A stretch of DNA of 42,213 bases from an uncultured Bacteroidota bacterium (GCA_937872515.1 CALMSX010000086.1:1-42213), one strand, 5' to 3'. Counted from the first letter of the stretch, positions 8,294 through 17,551 are shown. Numbers and translations: made by a program. Notes: a model not told the origin generated them from the letters alone.

Positions 8294-10579
8294 TTATCTA
8301 ACCAGGGTGACGTGACCTGTCAGCTTCTTGACATCACCTCGAGGAGCGAGGTATTCAACCTGGTATACATATACACCCACCGGTGATTCCTGGCCACTGT
8401 TATTTTTACTTCCATTCCAGCCAGTAAGGGGGTTGTCGGTTTCAAAGATCATTTCACCCCAGCGGTTCCAGATGCTCATTTTATAATCAGCAATGGCATC
8501 TACAAAGCCATAACCTCTAAAGTCATCATTGAGGCCGTCATTATTGGGGGTGAAGGCATTGGGCATTACCAGGGTGACCAAAGGCATGACATCAATGTTG
8601 GCGGTAGCTGTATCTGTACAACCATTTTCGTGAAAAGCGATCAAAGACACCAGGTACATGCCGGTATCCGGAAAAGTATAGGTGGGATTGAGGTCAAAAG
8701 AAATGCCACTACCATCAAAATTCCAAAGAACCGATATTTGGTTTTCGCTGAGATTGGTGAACACAGCTGTTTTTTCGAAGTTGGTGAGTTTTTCCGGACT
8801 GTAAACAAAGTTGGCCAATGGACTTTCCAGAACCTCCACCCAATTGGGGTAATTGGCCTCTGTTGTGCATCCAATGGGAGAGGTGATTTTGAGGGAAACA
8901 TCAAATATTCCTGTTTCTTCATACCGATGGCTTGGACTGATCTGGTCGGAAAATTGACCATCACCAAAGTCCCATTCCAGGGTGTAGGTTTCGTCTATTG
9001 GATAAGATAAGTTACTAAAATAAATATCGGCTGGTACACAGGCAGTAAACTTAGTTGGTTCAATCACCACCAGCGCCGGCACTGGCAGGTAGGGAAGGTC
9101 GATAATTTTGGTATCCTTGCAACCATTGCCATCAAAGGCGGTCAGGGCTACAGGCTTGATGCCGGGAGTTTTGTATTCAAAAACAGGATTTTGCACCCTG
9201 CTGATGGTATCTGGTTCAAAGGCCCATTCCCAAGCCGTAATCGGGCCGGCACCACTAGCAGAAAGGTCAGAAAAAATGATGGGACCTGCTACACAGGTAT
9301 CGTAGCTAAAATCAAAATTGGCATCCACAGCCGGGAAGATATCGATTATGATTTGCGCGGTATCGGTACAATCTGATAATTCGGGATTAAGGATCATTTG
9401 ACCCGAAAATCTACCAAAGCGGGTAAAGGTATAGTCGAGATTGGCGGTTTTAAAGGTATCTATCTTGGATCCGTCGTTGATGTGCCATTCGTAACCCAGG
9501 ATGTTGCGTATTTCTGTACTCTTATTGAGAAAAGGGATGAGTTTGCTTCCACAGGATTTAAAATTAAATAGTTTTCCCTCCTGACTTATTTCCACATAAC
9601 CATCTTTGAGTTTGGAGGCATCTGTATCTAGGGCTGCCGACACCGCAATCTGACAGACCGTAACGTTGAATTGAAAATCTCTCCGTATGGTGCCAATCAA
9701 CTTACCGTCTCTGAATTCTTTGACACAAACCCCTACCACATATTGACCATTGATCATGGGCACTCCGGTAATAAGGCCCGTTGTGGGATTGAGGGAAATT
9801 TGAGGATTACCACCAATTGGATTGTTGGCGCTAAAGGTGGGTAGTTGAAACATGACCTCGTCATAAGGCGGCAGGCATCTGATGGATGCGGGTCTAACTC
9901 CTGTGCAGGATCTGGGGTCTCCAACTCCACCCTCACCATCGGTACCTCCTGAAGTGAGAGGTGCACAAAACTCATACACCAATTGGTCTCCTTCTGCATC
10001 GGTGGCAGAGTGGTCAAAACGTAAGGGTTCTCCATTACAGATGACGGTAGGCGGAAAACGATTGAAAACCGGACTGTTGTTGCAGGTGCTGATGGCATCG
10101 GCAAAAATTTCTACCGAAAAAACGGCCCCCGCCTCGCCCGGATTGATGATGTTATTGATGGTACCGTTTCGGCAGCATCGCTGATACGCTATTTGGTATA
10201 CTTCGGTGCCCCAGTCAATGTCTACTTCAAATTCGTAAGTAGCCCTCTCCACTCCAATATTGGGGGGTACAATGATGCAGGGGTTGTCATTGTCAACGGG
10301 TTTGATGTCTCTGGGGCTGGTATTAAAAGACCTGACATAGACCCATTTGTCATCTCCTGCTGATTTATAAAGTCCAAATTCTGCATCTACATCAAAATTG
10401 GCCCCTCCTCCTTTGGAATCACGATACATTGTGAAAGTAACCCGAAACCGGGTTCTTTTTTGTATATCGTTGACCGAAATACATTGGTACGTAACATCTC
10501 CTCCAATGATGTGGGCAGCCTTGGCCTCACCCATCCATAAGAAGACCAGCAATATCGGGAAGTAAATCCATTTGTTCAT
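8294..10579 (-). CDS. Large secreted PKD-domain protein with T9SS type B (gliding-motility-type) C-terminal domain
   Basis: From the ATG at 10579 the protein has 761 residues. It has a signal peptide (MNKWIYFPILLVFLWMGEAK, then A), an N-terminal module starting AHIIGGDVTYQC that recurs in large surface proteins of this phylum, and a middle with several PKD-like immunoglobulin folds (WEWAFEPDTIS, LEWDFGDGQFSDQISPSHRY, VLWNFDGSGISFDLNPTYTF). The last 85 residues match the gliding-motility-associated C-terminal/type B sorting domain (NAFTPNNDGLNDDF, IWNRWGEMIFET, GWNGSKNN, GVYVYQVEY). It should cross the outer membrane through the type IX system and act at the surface, perhaps in adhesion. The longer frame to 10666 is excluded because a -7 box lies inside it. 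It appears to be monocistronic. Confidence 0.88.
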   Translation of the reverse strand: MNKWIYFPILLVFLWMGEAKAAHIIGGDVTYQCISVNDIQKRTRFRVTFTMYRDSKGGGANFDVDAEFGLYKSAGDDKWVYVRSFNTSPRDIKPVDNDNPCIIVPPNIGVERATYEFEVDIDWGTEVYQIAYQRCCRNGTINNIINPGEAGAVFSVEIFADAISTCNNSPVFNRFPPTVICNGEPLRFDHSATDAEGDQLVYEFCAPLTSGGTDGEGGVGDPRSCTGVRPASIRCLPPYDEVMFQLPTFSANNPIGGNPQISLNPTTGLITGVPMINGQYVVGVCVKEFRDGKLIGTIRRDFQFNVTVCQIAVSAALDTDASKLKDGYVEISQEGKLFNFKSCGSKLIPFLNKSTEIRNILGYEWHINDGSKIDTFKTANLDYTFTRFGRFSGQMILNPELSDCTDTAQIIIDIFPAVDANFDFSYDTCVAGPIIFSDLSASGAGPITAWEWAFEPDTISRVQNPVFEYKTPGIKPVALTAFDGNGCKDTKIIDLPYLPVPALVVIEPTKFTACVPADIYFSNLSYPIDETYTLEWDFGDGQFSDQISPSHRYEETGIFDVSLKITSPIGCTTEANYPNWVEVLESPLANFVYSPEKLTNFEKTAVFTNLSENQISVLWNFDGSGISFDLNPTYTFPDTGMYLVSLIAFHENGCTDTATANIDVMPLVTLVMPNAFTPNNDGLNDDFRGYGFVDAIADYKMSIWNRWGEMIFETDNPLTGWNGSKNNSGQESPVGVYVYQVEYLAPRGDVKKLTGHVTLVR

Positions 10580-10611
10580 TCTACGCACAATCATCCGTGT
10601 TTTGCAGGCTA

Positions 10612-10619
10612 CAAAGATA
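10612..10619 (-). promoter_or_regulatory. -7 promoter box of the PKD/T9SS gene
   Basis: Read on the minus strand this is TATCTTTG, an exact TAnnTTTG box, 32 bases before the ATG at 10579. It supports that start over the upstream ones. Confidence 0.6.
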
Positions 10620-10757
10620 AGCCCAAAAGCGCTTTGTAACCGGGTAAAACCAATACTTAATAACAATTAAATAAGCCAATTGTTATAAAAAGAGTCGCCC
10701 AAGACAGTTAACGCTGCTTTTGGTCAATTGTGTGCCCCCAGCCTTTAAAATTTCAAT

Positions 10758-13019
10758 TTACAAAGCTACATCCAGTCGTACCGAAACATTACGAGGAGCT
10801 TCCAGGAGTCCCGGACGGGTAGTATAGGCTGCATTGGTCAGGTTATTGATCAGGAAGCCCAACGTATATTTATTTAAGGTATAAGAGAGTCGGGCATCCA
10901 TAAACACAGAGCCATCATTGTCCCTATCTCGGTAAGCTTTGATGGAAAACAGGTCGACCTCAGCAATGGGAGCCTCAAAGCGGCTGTCGATGTTGATGAC
11001 ATGGGAATAATATTGAATGGCATAACCCAACTTAAAGTTTTTATAAGAAGCCTCCAAATCTGCCTTGGCCGAATGTTTTGACCGGTATTTGAGCACATTT
11101 TGGGTAGTGGATATGTTGTCTTTGATTTCCGGCCTTTGGTCAAAATTTTTGTAAACCGGGTTGATGTAGGTATAACCAATGATGGTGGTAACCGGCACCG
11201 AAAAAACATCAAACTGTCCTGTCAGTCCGGCCTCATAACCTGAAATACGGGTATTACCTATGTTGATGGGCTTAAAGCCATAGGGATTTTCAAGGAAGGT
11301 AAACTCGATCATGTCTTCGTATTCCTGGGTAAAGGCTGAAAGGTCGAGGTAGCCTTTGAAGCTGGCCAGCTTAAATCCTTGTTTGAGTCCGATTTCTGCA
11401 GACCAGCCATATTCAGGGCTCAACACAGGGTTGGGAAAGATGGTAAACCCTCCAAACTGGGTACTGATAAATCTTTCGGTAACTGTTGGATATCTGTAAC
11501 CTTGTCCCCAGGAAATTCTTAGTGAGGAATATTCCATTAGTTTATAATTCAAGCCCAGCCTGGAAATGATCTGGCTGTCCTCTACTTTACCTCCGGGAAT
11601 CATAAAGCCCTGAAACTCCTGTGGGCTGTTTTGTCGATTGAATTCGTACCTGGCTCCCGCACTCATGGTGAGTCGCTGGCCAAATTTTTTATCCAATTGC
11701 AGGTAGGCAGCCGAGTTGGTGTATAAAAAGCTGCTATCGCCAAATAGCTGGGCTTTAGAATCGGTGAGACTCAATACTGCACCGGCCGAGTATTGCAACT
11801 CCCAAGGGGCATATTCATGACTGAACTGGTACTCTGCGTAATAGGTAGATGACTGGTTTTGTTGATTGTTGTTGTTGTCGTTGTTGGTGTAAAAATAGCG
11901 CGTATTGAGTCGGTGCTTGGCTCCATTTTTATGGTAGTGGATAAAGTAAGGATCCACACTCATTCGAATCCTGTTGCCCGAAGAAACCGTGCCGGTAAAG
12001 GGTTCATAGATACCCCTCAGGGCATTCCTCCAGATGAAAAAGTCGCTGGATTCCAGAACATTGAGAAGGGCATTGACACCCAGGTAACTTCGTTCGCCCA
12101 TCTTGTGTTTGACGTTAAAACCCAGTCTACCCCGGGTCTCATAGGTTTCTTTGGCATAACTTTCAAGCTTGCCAAAATAGCCATGGATGGTCAGGTCGGT
12201 ATTTTTAATTTTTTGGCTGTGAGCCATGCCAAAGTTGAAACGATAAGGAAAAATCGAATCTCCCCACCACTTGTATTTTTCTTCTTTGGGGCTCAGGTAA
12301 TGGGTCAATGAAACAAAGGCGTTGGTTTCGGGCTTAACACCTGCTTGTAACCTTCTGAAATTGATGATGCCATTGAGGGCAGAACTACCATACAATGCTG
12401 ATGAAGCACCCTTGACCACTTCAACCTGGGCAATGGCCTCAACCGGCATGTCGCCCCAGTTGGCGTAGCCGGCATCCACCTGGAGCGCGGGCATGTCATC
12501 CAGCAACACCATTACCCTGGATCCGGCTCCGTACGAAAAGCCACTGCCACCTCTGATATTGGCTTGACCACCCACCACCTGAACACCAGGTAACTTGTTG
12601 AGAATGTCGTCACTTTTTATGGTATTGGTTGACCTTAAAAGGTTGGGTTTGATGACCTCAACGGCAACGGTAGATTCACTCAATCGTTGTTCAAACTTGG
12701 TAGCCGTAACTGTAGTGAGGTCGAGAACTTCAGACAATTCCTGCATCTCAAAAAACAAAGTGGTCGACGCTGATTCTACCATTTGAGTGATGCTTTTGTA
12801 TCCTACGTAAGAAATCGTAAGTCGGCAAGGAAGACTTGTAACTATTTGAAAATCACCATTTTCATCGGTAATAGTACCTTGTTGATCACAAACCACGGTA
12901 GCACCGATGAGGGGAAGTGCTGTGGACTTATCATCCACGTGTCCCTTGATGATGGATTGGGAAGAAAGGAAAAACGGACATAGCAAGAATAGGCAAAATA
13001 CAATTTTGTCGTACCTCAT
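10758..13019 (-). CDS. TonB-dependent outer-membrane receptor with N-terminal carboxypeptidase-like domain
   Basis: The 753-residue protein has a signal peptide (MRYDKIVFCLFLLCPFFLSS), a CarboxypepD_reg-like beta-sandwich (about 22-105, IKGHVDDKSTALPLIGATV), a plug domain (about 115-230, IKSDDILNKLPGVQVVGGQA, VMVLLDDMPALQVDAGY, VEAIAQVEVVKGASSALYGS) and a 22-strand-type barrel to the C-terminus. It takes up a solute across the outer membrane using TonB energy. The plug and ligand segments resemble vitamin B12, siderophore or metal receptors more than glycan SusC proteins, and no susD gene is adjacent, so a polysaccharide role is unlikely. The substrate cannot be read. I chose the ATG at 13019; a GTG lies two codons upstream. 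It stands alone. Confidence 0.92.
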   Translation of the reverse strand: MRYDKIVFCLFLLCPFFLSSQSIIKGHVDDKSTALPLIGATVVCDQQGTITDENGDFQIVTSLPCRLTISYVGYKSITQMVESASTTLFFEMQELSEVLDLTTVTATKFEQRLSESTVAVEVIKPNLLRSTNTIKSDDILNKLPGVQVVGGQANIRGGSGFSYGAGSRVMVLLDDMPALQVDAGYANWGDMPVEAIAQVEVVKGASSALYGSSALNGIINFRRLQAGVKPETNAFVSLTHYLSPKEEKYKWWGDSIFPYRFNFGMAHSQKIKNTDLTIHGYFGKLESYAKETYETRGRLGFNVKHKMGERSYLGVNALLNVLESSDFFIWRNALRGIYEPFTGTVSSGNRIRMSVDPYFIHYHKNGAKHRLNTRYFYTNNDNNNNQQNQSSTYYAEYQFSHEYAPWELQYSAGAVLSLTDSKAQLFGDSSFLYTNSAAYLQLDKKFGQRLTMSAGARYEFNRQNSPQEFQGFMIPGGKVEDSQIISRLGLNYKLMEYSSLRISWGQGYRYPTVTERFISTQFGGFTIFPNPVLSPEYGWSAEIGLKQGFKLASFKGYLDLSAFTQEYEDMIEFTFLENPYGFKPINIGNTRISGYEAGLTGQFDVFSVPVTTIIGYTYINPVYKNFDQRPEIKDNISTTQNVLKYRSKHSAKADLEASYKNFKLGYAIQYYSHVINIDSRFEAPIAEVDLFSIKAYRDRDNDGSVFMDARLSYTLNKYTLGFLINNLTNAAYTTRPGLLEAPRNVSVRLDVAL

Positions 13020-13095
13020 AACCACTGATTTTGTGTCCTAAGGTAGCATAAAAAAGAAAATGACAAAAATAAAATGAAAAAGAAGGCAGACTTGC

Positions 13096-13578
13096 TTATT
13101 CCTCTTCGGACTCTTCCACCACGATCGGTGTAATCATGGTAAGTCCCAACAGTGCCTTTTCTTTGGGAGAAATAGAGAAAAAGCCAAGGAATCCCCCGGT
13201 TGCTTTGGCCACATGGTGGGCAAAGGTGATATAACTTTTGTAGAGGTGGGCGCCAACAGGCATGTCAAGTTTGGCCATGATGGGATTTAATGCTTCCAAT
13301 TTACCTTCTACTGCTGCGTTTCGTGCATTTGTATCAGTTGGTAATTCCTTCAAAAAAGTATTTACTTTTTCCGGAAAATCGGCATTTAATTCCTGGTAAA
13401 AACCGAGGAGGTCGTCGGTCATTTTGTAGCTGCGGATCTCAGTTACTTTTTCAGCCCATTCCATTTCTTCTTTATCAATGGATCCATCTGCACCGGCAAT
13501 ATACACTGTGATTAAAGCCAGGGCATCCTTCAACTGCTGGTATTCTGATTCACTTAACATTTCGAAATAAGGCGTCAT
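13096..13578 (-). CDS. Hypothetical protein, possibly TerB-like
   Basis: The product has 160 residues from the ATG at 13578 and seems to be soluble and helical, with an acidic tail (EESEEE). The segment ALITVYIAGADGSIDKEEMEWAEKV resembles the start of TerB/DjlA-like helical domains, where an acidic loop precedes a helix, but the match is weak. GGFLGFFSISPKEKALLGL is the longest hydrophobic stretch and is too broken for a secure membrane helix. No enzyme motif is visible. A TAnnTTTG box at 13597-13604 fixes the start, and the longer frame to 13629 would begin ahead of it. Neighbours give no functional hint. Confidence 0.6.
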   Translation of the reverse strand: MTPYFEMLSESEYQQLKDALALITVYIAGADGSIDKEEMEWAEKVTEIRSYKMTDDLLGFYQELNADFPEKVNTFLKELPTDTNARNAAVEGKLEALNPIMAKLDMPVGAHLYKSYITFAHHVAKATGGFLGFFSISPKEKALLGLTMITPIVVEESEEE

Positions 13579-13596
13579 AACTGATTTTTTACGGGG

Positions 13597-13604
13597 CAAA
13601 AATA
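13597..13604 (-). promoter_or_regulatory. -7 promoter box of the TerB-like gene
   Basis: On the minus strand the sequence is TATTTTTG, fitting TAnnTTTG, 18 bases ahead of the ATG at 13578. The predicted leader is about 12 bases. Confidence 0.5.
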
Positions 13605-13810
13605 AAGATATTTTTTCAGATGTGACCACTATTTGCTTTATAGAGAATGGTCAAAGTGCAGGACAGGCACAAAGGCAAAATTGCCATTGGCAAAGGCCAT
13701 TGGTTTAAACCATTTATTTGTCTGTTCGGCGGTATTGTCTATTAAATATTTTGTTTAAAATGCATCCACTTCGAATAGAACTTTGATGAACACTTGAGGC
13801 AGGATATGAC

Positions 13811-13818
13811 TATCTTTG
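13811..13818 (+). promoter_or_regulatory. -7 promoter box of the DciA-like operon
   Basis: TATCTTTG matches TAnnTTTG and lies 17 bases before the ATG at 13836. It sits downstream of two earlier in-frame starts and so excludes them. Confidence 0.6.
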
Positions 13819-13835
13819 TAATTCTAAAGAACCAA

Positions 13836-14141
13836 ATGCGCTTAAATACCATTCCAAAAAGGGACAAAAAACTGGGTGCGGTAATGAAGGAATTCATTGG
13901 CCGCAGTGAAGCCCTGGGCAAAGGTCTGGCCCGATTGGACATTGAGGCCATTTACCGGGCAGAGATGGGACAAGTAGTTTCATCCTACACCGAGAAGATT
14001 TATTTGCGGGGCAACAAGGTATACATTCACATTCAATCTGCACCGCTCAGGGCAGAATTACTGTCCTCGCGGGAAAGGCTCATCTCCATCCTGAACAAGG
14101 CGCTGGGAGAGCCGATAGTGGCAGAAATTATATTCAGATAA
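13836..14141 (+). CDS. DUF721 family protein (DciA-like)
   Basis: The 101-residue protein matches the DUF721 family, which includes the replicative helicase-associated protein DciA. Features are the N-terminal basic segment, the IGRSEALGKGLARLDIEAIYRAEMG region, and the YTEKIYLRGNKVYIHIQSAPLRAELLSSRERLISILNKA block, a KH-like fold typical of the family. A role in replication or nucleic-acid binding is inferred from DciA. It is the first gene of a compact plus-strand operon: the next gene starts two bases after its stop, and the third overlaps the second. The start at 13836 follows a good -7 box. Confidence 0.78.
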   Translation: MRLNTIPKRDKKLGAVMKEFIGRSEALGKGLARLDIEAIYRAEMGQVVSSYTEKIYLRGNKVYIHIQSAPLRAELLSSRERLISILNKALGEPIVAEIIFR

Positions 14142-14143
14142 AG

Positions 14144-14515
14144 ATGGATTTAGAGCAATTCAGACAGCTTTGTTTATCATTTCCCTATACAGATGAGTAC
14201 CTTCCGTTTGACGAACACACGCTGGCATTCAGAGTGGGAGGTGAAGGGGGTAAAATTTTTTGTCTGACCCCACTCGACAAAGCAGATCAACCTTCGGCCA
14301 ATCTAAAAAGTGACCCTGAAAAGGCCATTGAATTAAGAGAAGAGTATGCCGCCATTGTGCCGGGATATCACATGAATAAAAAACACTGGAATACCGTTTA
14401 TTTGGAAGAAGGTTTGAGCAATCAGATCATCAGAGAATTGGTAACAGACTCTTACCAACTGGTATTTGACTCTCTGCCTTTAAAACTTAGAAAGGCACTG
14501 GCAGGTGGAGAATAA
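14144..14515 (+). CDS. MmcQ/YjbR family protein
   Basis: The 123-residue protein fits the MmcQ/YjbR family, small cytosolic proteins with a CyaY-like fold often annotated as DNA-binding. Recognisable parts are the N-terminal LSFPYTDEYLPFDEHTLAFRV, the KIFCLTPL strand, LKSDPEKAIELREEY, the IVPGYHMNKKHWNTVYL core and the C-terminal ELVTDSYQLVFDSLPLK. The exact biochemical role is unknown. It begins two bases after the DciA-like stop and its 3' end overlaps the FAD oxidoreductase start by 11 bases, so the three genes are probably translated from one message. Confidence 0.85.
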   Translation: MDLEQFRQLCLSFPYTDEYLPFDEHTLAFRVGGEGGKIFCLTPLDKADQPSANLKSDPEKAIELREEYAAIVPGYHMNKKHWNTVYLEEGLSNQIIRELVTDSYQLVFDSLPLKLRKALAGGE

Positions 14516-15572
14516 AATTTTTGACTATATTTTAGTTGGACAAGGCCTGGCAGGCACCCTGTTGTACTGGTTTTTGAGGAAAGCAGGAAAAAAAGTGTTG
14601 GTGGTAGATGCCGGAAAATCATCTGCTTCGATGGCGGCGGCAGGCATCATCAATCCGATGACAGGTAGAAACTACATCAAAACGTGGATGGCGGATACCA
14701 TAATGCCCTTTGCCAAAAAATGCTACCTGGAGATGGAGCAGACCTATGGGCAGAAGTTTTTTTATGATTTACCCATCTATCGGGCCTTACACAGTGTGAA
14801 AGAAGAAAATGATTGGATGCTGCGTCTTGAAGACCCCGAGTATGCAGCATATGCCGGATCTATCCAGGATGGAAATATGTTGAAACCTTATCTCAGAAAT
14901 GCGGTGAACTATGGCGTTGTCAAGGGAGCAGCACGGGTAGATCTTCCTCTTTTGATACAAACGGTAAGAGAGCAGGCAATACAGGAAAACGGTTTTGTCA
15001 ATGCAGCCATTACAACGGAAGATTTGTTTGAAAGAGACGGGTTGTGGCATTGGGGCGACTATGCTGCCGGGTCGATTGTATTTTGTGAAGGCTACCACGC
15101 TGTTTACAATAAAGCCTTTAACTACCTGCCTTTTGCGCCTGCCAAGGGCAATATTTTGCTGGTAAAGTCGGAGGATAACCTGCCTTTTAATTTGAGAGAC
15201 GAGTATTTTGTTACCCCTCTAGGAGATGGCCGATATTGGATTGGCAGTGGTTATCGGTGGGGCGAATGGGATACTGAGGTCAATACAGAGGACATTGACA
15301 AGATGTTGCAATTTGCCCATGAAAGACTGGCTATTTCATTCACAGAAAAAGGTCGTTTGGCAGGGATAAGACCAGCGATGCGCACTCGCCGACCTGTGAT
15401 GGGGGCACATCCAGCGCAAAAGTCGTGGTATATCTTTAATGGTTTGGGCACCAAAGGAACCTCCCTGGGACCCTATTTTGCCCAACAAATGGCAGATTAC
15501 CTTACCCTTCAGGTCCCCATTTCGGATGAAGTCAACATAAACAGGTATAAATTTCCATCCGATAAAAAATGA
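14505..15572 (+). CDS. FAD-dependent oxidoreductase of the DAO (amino-acid oxidase) family
   Basis: The 355-residue protein begins with a GTG that overlaps the end of the MmcQ gene. The N-terminus has the dinucleotide-binding motif YILVGQGLAGTLLYWFLRKA, with an acidic residue at the end of the second strand (VLVVDAG), and SSASMAAAGIINPMTGRN as in glycine/D-amino-acid oxidase-like enzymes. The C-terminal half has PAKGNILLV, the RYWIGSGYRWGEWD segment and GRLAGIRPAMRTRRPVMGAHP, followed by FNGLGTKGTSLGPYFA, which closes the FAD site. It likely oxidises a C-N or similar bond in the cytosol; the substrate is unknown. The length is near that of the family. Confidence 0.85.
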   Translation: MENKIFDYILVGQGLAGTLLYWFLRKAGKKVLVVDAGKSSASMAAAGIINPMTGRNYIKTWMADTIMPFAKKCYLEMEQTYGQKFFYDLPIYRALHSVKEENDWMLRLEDPEYAAYAGSIQDGNMLKPYLRNAVNYGVVKGAARVDLPLLIQTVREQAIQENGFVNAAITTEDLFERDGLWHWGDYAAGSIVFCEGYHAVYNKAFNYLPFAPAKGNILLVKSEDNLPFNLRDEYFVTPLGDGRYWIGSGYRWGEWDTEVNTEDIDKMLQFAHERLAISFTEKGRLAGIRPAMRTRRPVMGAHPAQKSWYIFNGLGTKGTSLGPYFAQQMADYLTLQVPISDEVNINRYKFPSDKK

Positions 15573-15576
15573 CTTT

Positions 15577-15600
15577 GGTAGGCCGGGGGTCTACCTTGTT
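15577..15600 (+). terminator. Possible weak terminator after the FAD oxidoreductase
   Basis: An 8-bp stem with one G-T wobble (15577-15584 with 15588-15595) and a GGG loop begins five bases after the stop codon and is followed by TTGTT. The T tract is short, so activity is uncertain. Confidence 0.35.
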
Positions 15601-15632
15601 CTAAAAAGAGGGGAAGGCAGTGAACCATTGCT

Positions 15633-15640
15633 TACCTTTG
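15633..15640 (+). promoter_or_regulatory. -7 promoter box of sppA
   Basis: TACCTTTG matches TAnnTTTG 26 bases before the ATG at 15666. No -33 TTG at the standard spacing is seen. Confidence 0.55.
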
Positions 15641-15665
15641 CACCTTATACAGCTAAACTATTTGC

Positions 15666-17435
15666 ATGAAAGAATTTTTAAGAAGTATGCTGGGCTCTTG
15701 TTTGGGCGTATTGGTGGCTATACTTTTGATCGTAATCGTATTATTTGGTGTTGGCGCGGCCATGTCGGCCGGGGGCAAGTCTAATAAAACGGCAGAAAAA
15801 GGGGTACTTAAATTGACCCTCAATGACGCGATACCTGAAAAAACAGACAACGTAGAAACCAGCTTTGGTGACACACCTGGCAGCACCCTGGGCTTAAGGC
15901 ATATTGTGCGCTTGTTGGAGAATGCAGCCAAAGACGACAACATAAAAGGAGTTGTGATCCAGGTAAGTTCTGTTCAGACCGGTCAGGCTACACTATTACA
16001 ACTTCGCAATGCCATTGCTTCCTTCAAAGAAAGTGGAAAATTTGTTTACGCCTATGCGGACAGCTATTCGCAGTCTGCTTATTTTTTGGCTTCAGTGGCT
16101 GATTCTGTTTTCCTCAATCCCAATGGCGATGTAGGCTTGCAAGGCTACGGCATGGTGACACCCTTTTTTAAGGGCAGTCTTGAAAAACTGGGCGTAGACT
16201 TTGATATCTTTTATGCCGGCGACTTCAAGAGTGCCACAGAGCCTCTGCGTCGTACAGAAATGAGTCCGGAAAACAGGTTACAATCCAAGGTGTTTTTGAA
16301 CGACATGGTTGGTTTGATGAAGACAGAAGTATCTAAAAGTCGCAAGATTCCATTGTTTGAGTTGGACAGAATTATGTCTGAACTGGATGGTAGGGATGCC
16401 AAAAGAGCTTTGCAGAACAAGCTGGTGGATGAAACCATTTACTGGGATGAGTTTGAAGCCAGGTTAAGAAAAAAGGTAAAGCTGGATGATGAAGAAAAGA
16501 TCAATTACCTGAGCCTTGATGATTACAATTTGCTTTCTGAAATGACGGAAGAAGGCAAGTACACGCAGAAAGTTGCGGTGGTATATGCAGAAGGAGATGT
16601 AGTGTACAACATGTCGGGAAAGGGCATGATCGACAACAACAAGTACCTGAAGATTTTTGACAAAATCAGAAAGGATAAAAATATCAAGGCGGTTGTCTTG
16701 CGCGTAAACAGCGGGGGCGGATCGGCGCTTACTTCAGACATTATCTGGAGGGAAGTTGAGTTGCTCAAAGCCAAGGGCATTCCGGTGATTGCTTCCTTTG
16801 GAGATTACGCAGCTTCTGGTGGTTATTACATAGCAGCAGGCGCAGATTCAATTTTTGCATCTCCCAATACCCTAACCGGATCGATAGGTGTATTTTCAAT
16901 GTTGCCCAATTTTAAGAAGTTGAGCAATGACAAGCTGGGTATTACCTTTGACAGTGTAAAGACCCATGCCATGGCAGTTAATTTGAGCACCGTATATGCC
17001 ATGTCTGACAAAGAAAAGGCCTACATCACAGAATCTACCAATGACATTTACCAGCAGTTTTTGAGTCGTGTAGCCAAGGGACGCAGTATGCCGGTAGACA
17101 GCGTGCATAAATACGCACAGGGTAGGGTATGGACCGGGCGTACAGCCAAGGAGATCGGCTTGGTGGATGAAATCGGCTATTTGCAGGAAGCCATCAATGC
17201 AGCCGCTAAAAAGGCCAAAATTGCTGATTTTAAGGTTGTAGAATATCCCAGGATTGAAAAATCCATGTTGGAACAATTGGTTGAAAGTTGGGCAAAACAG
17301 CAGGCAGAAGAGGGCGAAAATGCCCATATGAATGCCGAAATGCGTTGGTTATTAAGACTTTATAAGGAAAATAAGGCTGTTTGGCAAGCGGAGGGTGTAC
17401 AAGCCCGGATGTTGCTCGATATAAAATTTGATTAA
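15666..17435 (+). CDS. sppA: Signal peptide peptidase SppA, long (67K) type
   Basis: SppA cleaves leftover signal peptides in the inner membrane using a Ser/Lys dyad. The 589-residue protein has an N-terminal membrane anchor (about 12-32, LGVLVAILLIVIVLFGVGA) and two tandem ClpP/crotonase-like halves, as in the E. coli 67K form. The catalytic lysine is K188 in YAGDFKSATEPLRRTEMS in the first half, and the nucleophile is S384 in FGDYAASGGYYIAAGAD in the second. The RVNSGGGSALTSDIIWREV block before it builds the oxyanion site. Both catalytic positions are intact and the length is normal. Its own promoter suggests separate transcription. It converges with porZ across a 337-base repeat-rich gap. 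Confidence 0.94.
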   Translation: MKEFLRSMLGSCLGVLVAILLIVIVLFGVGAAMSAGGKSNKTAEKGVLKLTLNDAIPEKTDNVETSFGDTPGSTLGLRHIVRLLENAAKDDNIKGVVIQVSSVQTGQATLLQLRNAIASFKESGKFVYAYADSYSQSAYFLASVADSVFLNPNGDVGLQGYGMVTPFFKGSLEKLGVDFDIFYAGDFKSATEPLRRTEMSPENRLQSKVFLNDMVGLMKTEVSKSRKIPLFELDRIMSELDGRDAKRALQNKLVDETIYWDEFEARLRKKVKLDDEEKINYLSLDDYNLLSEMTEEGKYTQKVAVVYAEGDVVYNMSGKGMIDNNKYLKIFDKIRKDKNIKAVVLRVNSGGGSALTSDIIWREVELLKAKGIPVIASFGDYAASGGYYIAAGADSIFASPNTLTGSIGVFSMLPNFKKLSNDKLGITFDSVKTHAMAVNLSTVYAMSDKEKAYITESTNDIYQQFLSRVAKGRSMPVDSVHKYAQGRVWTGRTAKEIGLVDEIGYLQEAINAAAKKAKIADFKVVEYPRIEKSMLEQLVESWAKQQAEEGENAHMNAEMRWLLRLYKENKAVWQAEGVQARMLLDIKFD

Positions 17436-17448
17436 AATAAAAAAAATA

Positions 17449-17478
17449 TTTGCAGATATTGAAAATGTTGTATATTTG
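17449..17478 (+). promoter_or_regulatory. Strong Bacteroidota-type promoter of an orphan transcript
   Basis: TTTG at 17449-17452 and TATATTTG at 17471-17478 are spaced 18 bases apart, close to the usual TTG and TAnnTTTG arrangement. It begins 14 bases after the sppA stop and points to no gene, only to a terminator 40 bases on. Its sequence closely resembles the promoter at 26868-26898. Confidence 0.6.
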
Positions 17479-17484
17479 CAGCAG

Positions 17485-17551
17485 AGATAGTACTTTAATT
17501 TTTCATAGCGTTCGGGTGGCCTCGGAGAATTCTTATCTCCGGGGCTTTTTT
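17485..17551 (+). ncRNA. Candidate short untranslated transcript (about 65 nt)
   Basis: A promoter (17449-17478) and a terminator (17519-17551) enclose about 35 bases before the stem with no ATG start. The predicted RNA runs from about 17485 to the T tract. It could be a small RNA, or the remains of an attenuated leader that lost its gene. I do not recognise a known family. Confidence 0.4.
17519..17551 (+). terminator. Rho-independent terminator of the orphan transcript
   Basis: A 10-bp stem (17519-17528 with 17536-17545, one T-G pair) and a seven-base loop are followed by six T residues at 17546-17551. Confidence 0.85.
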
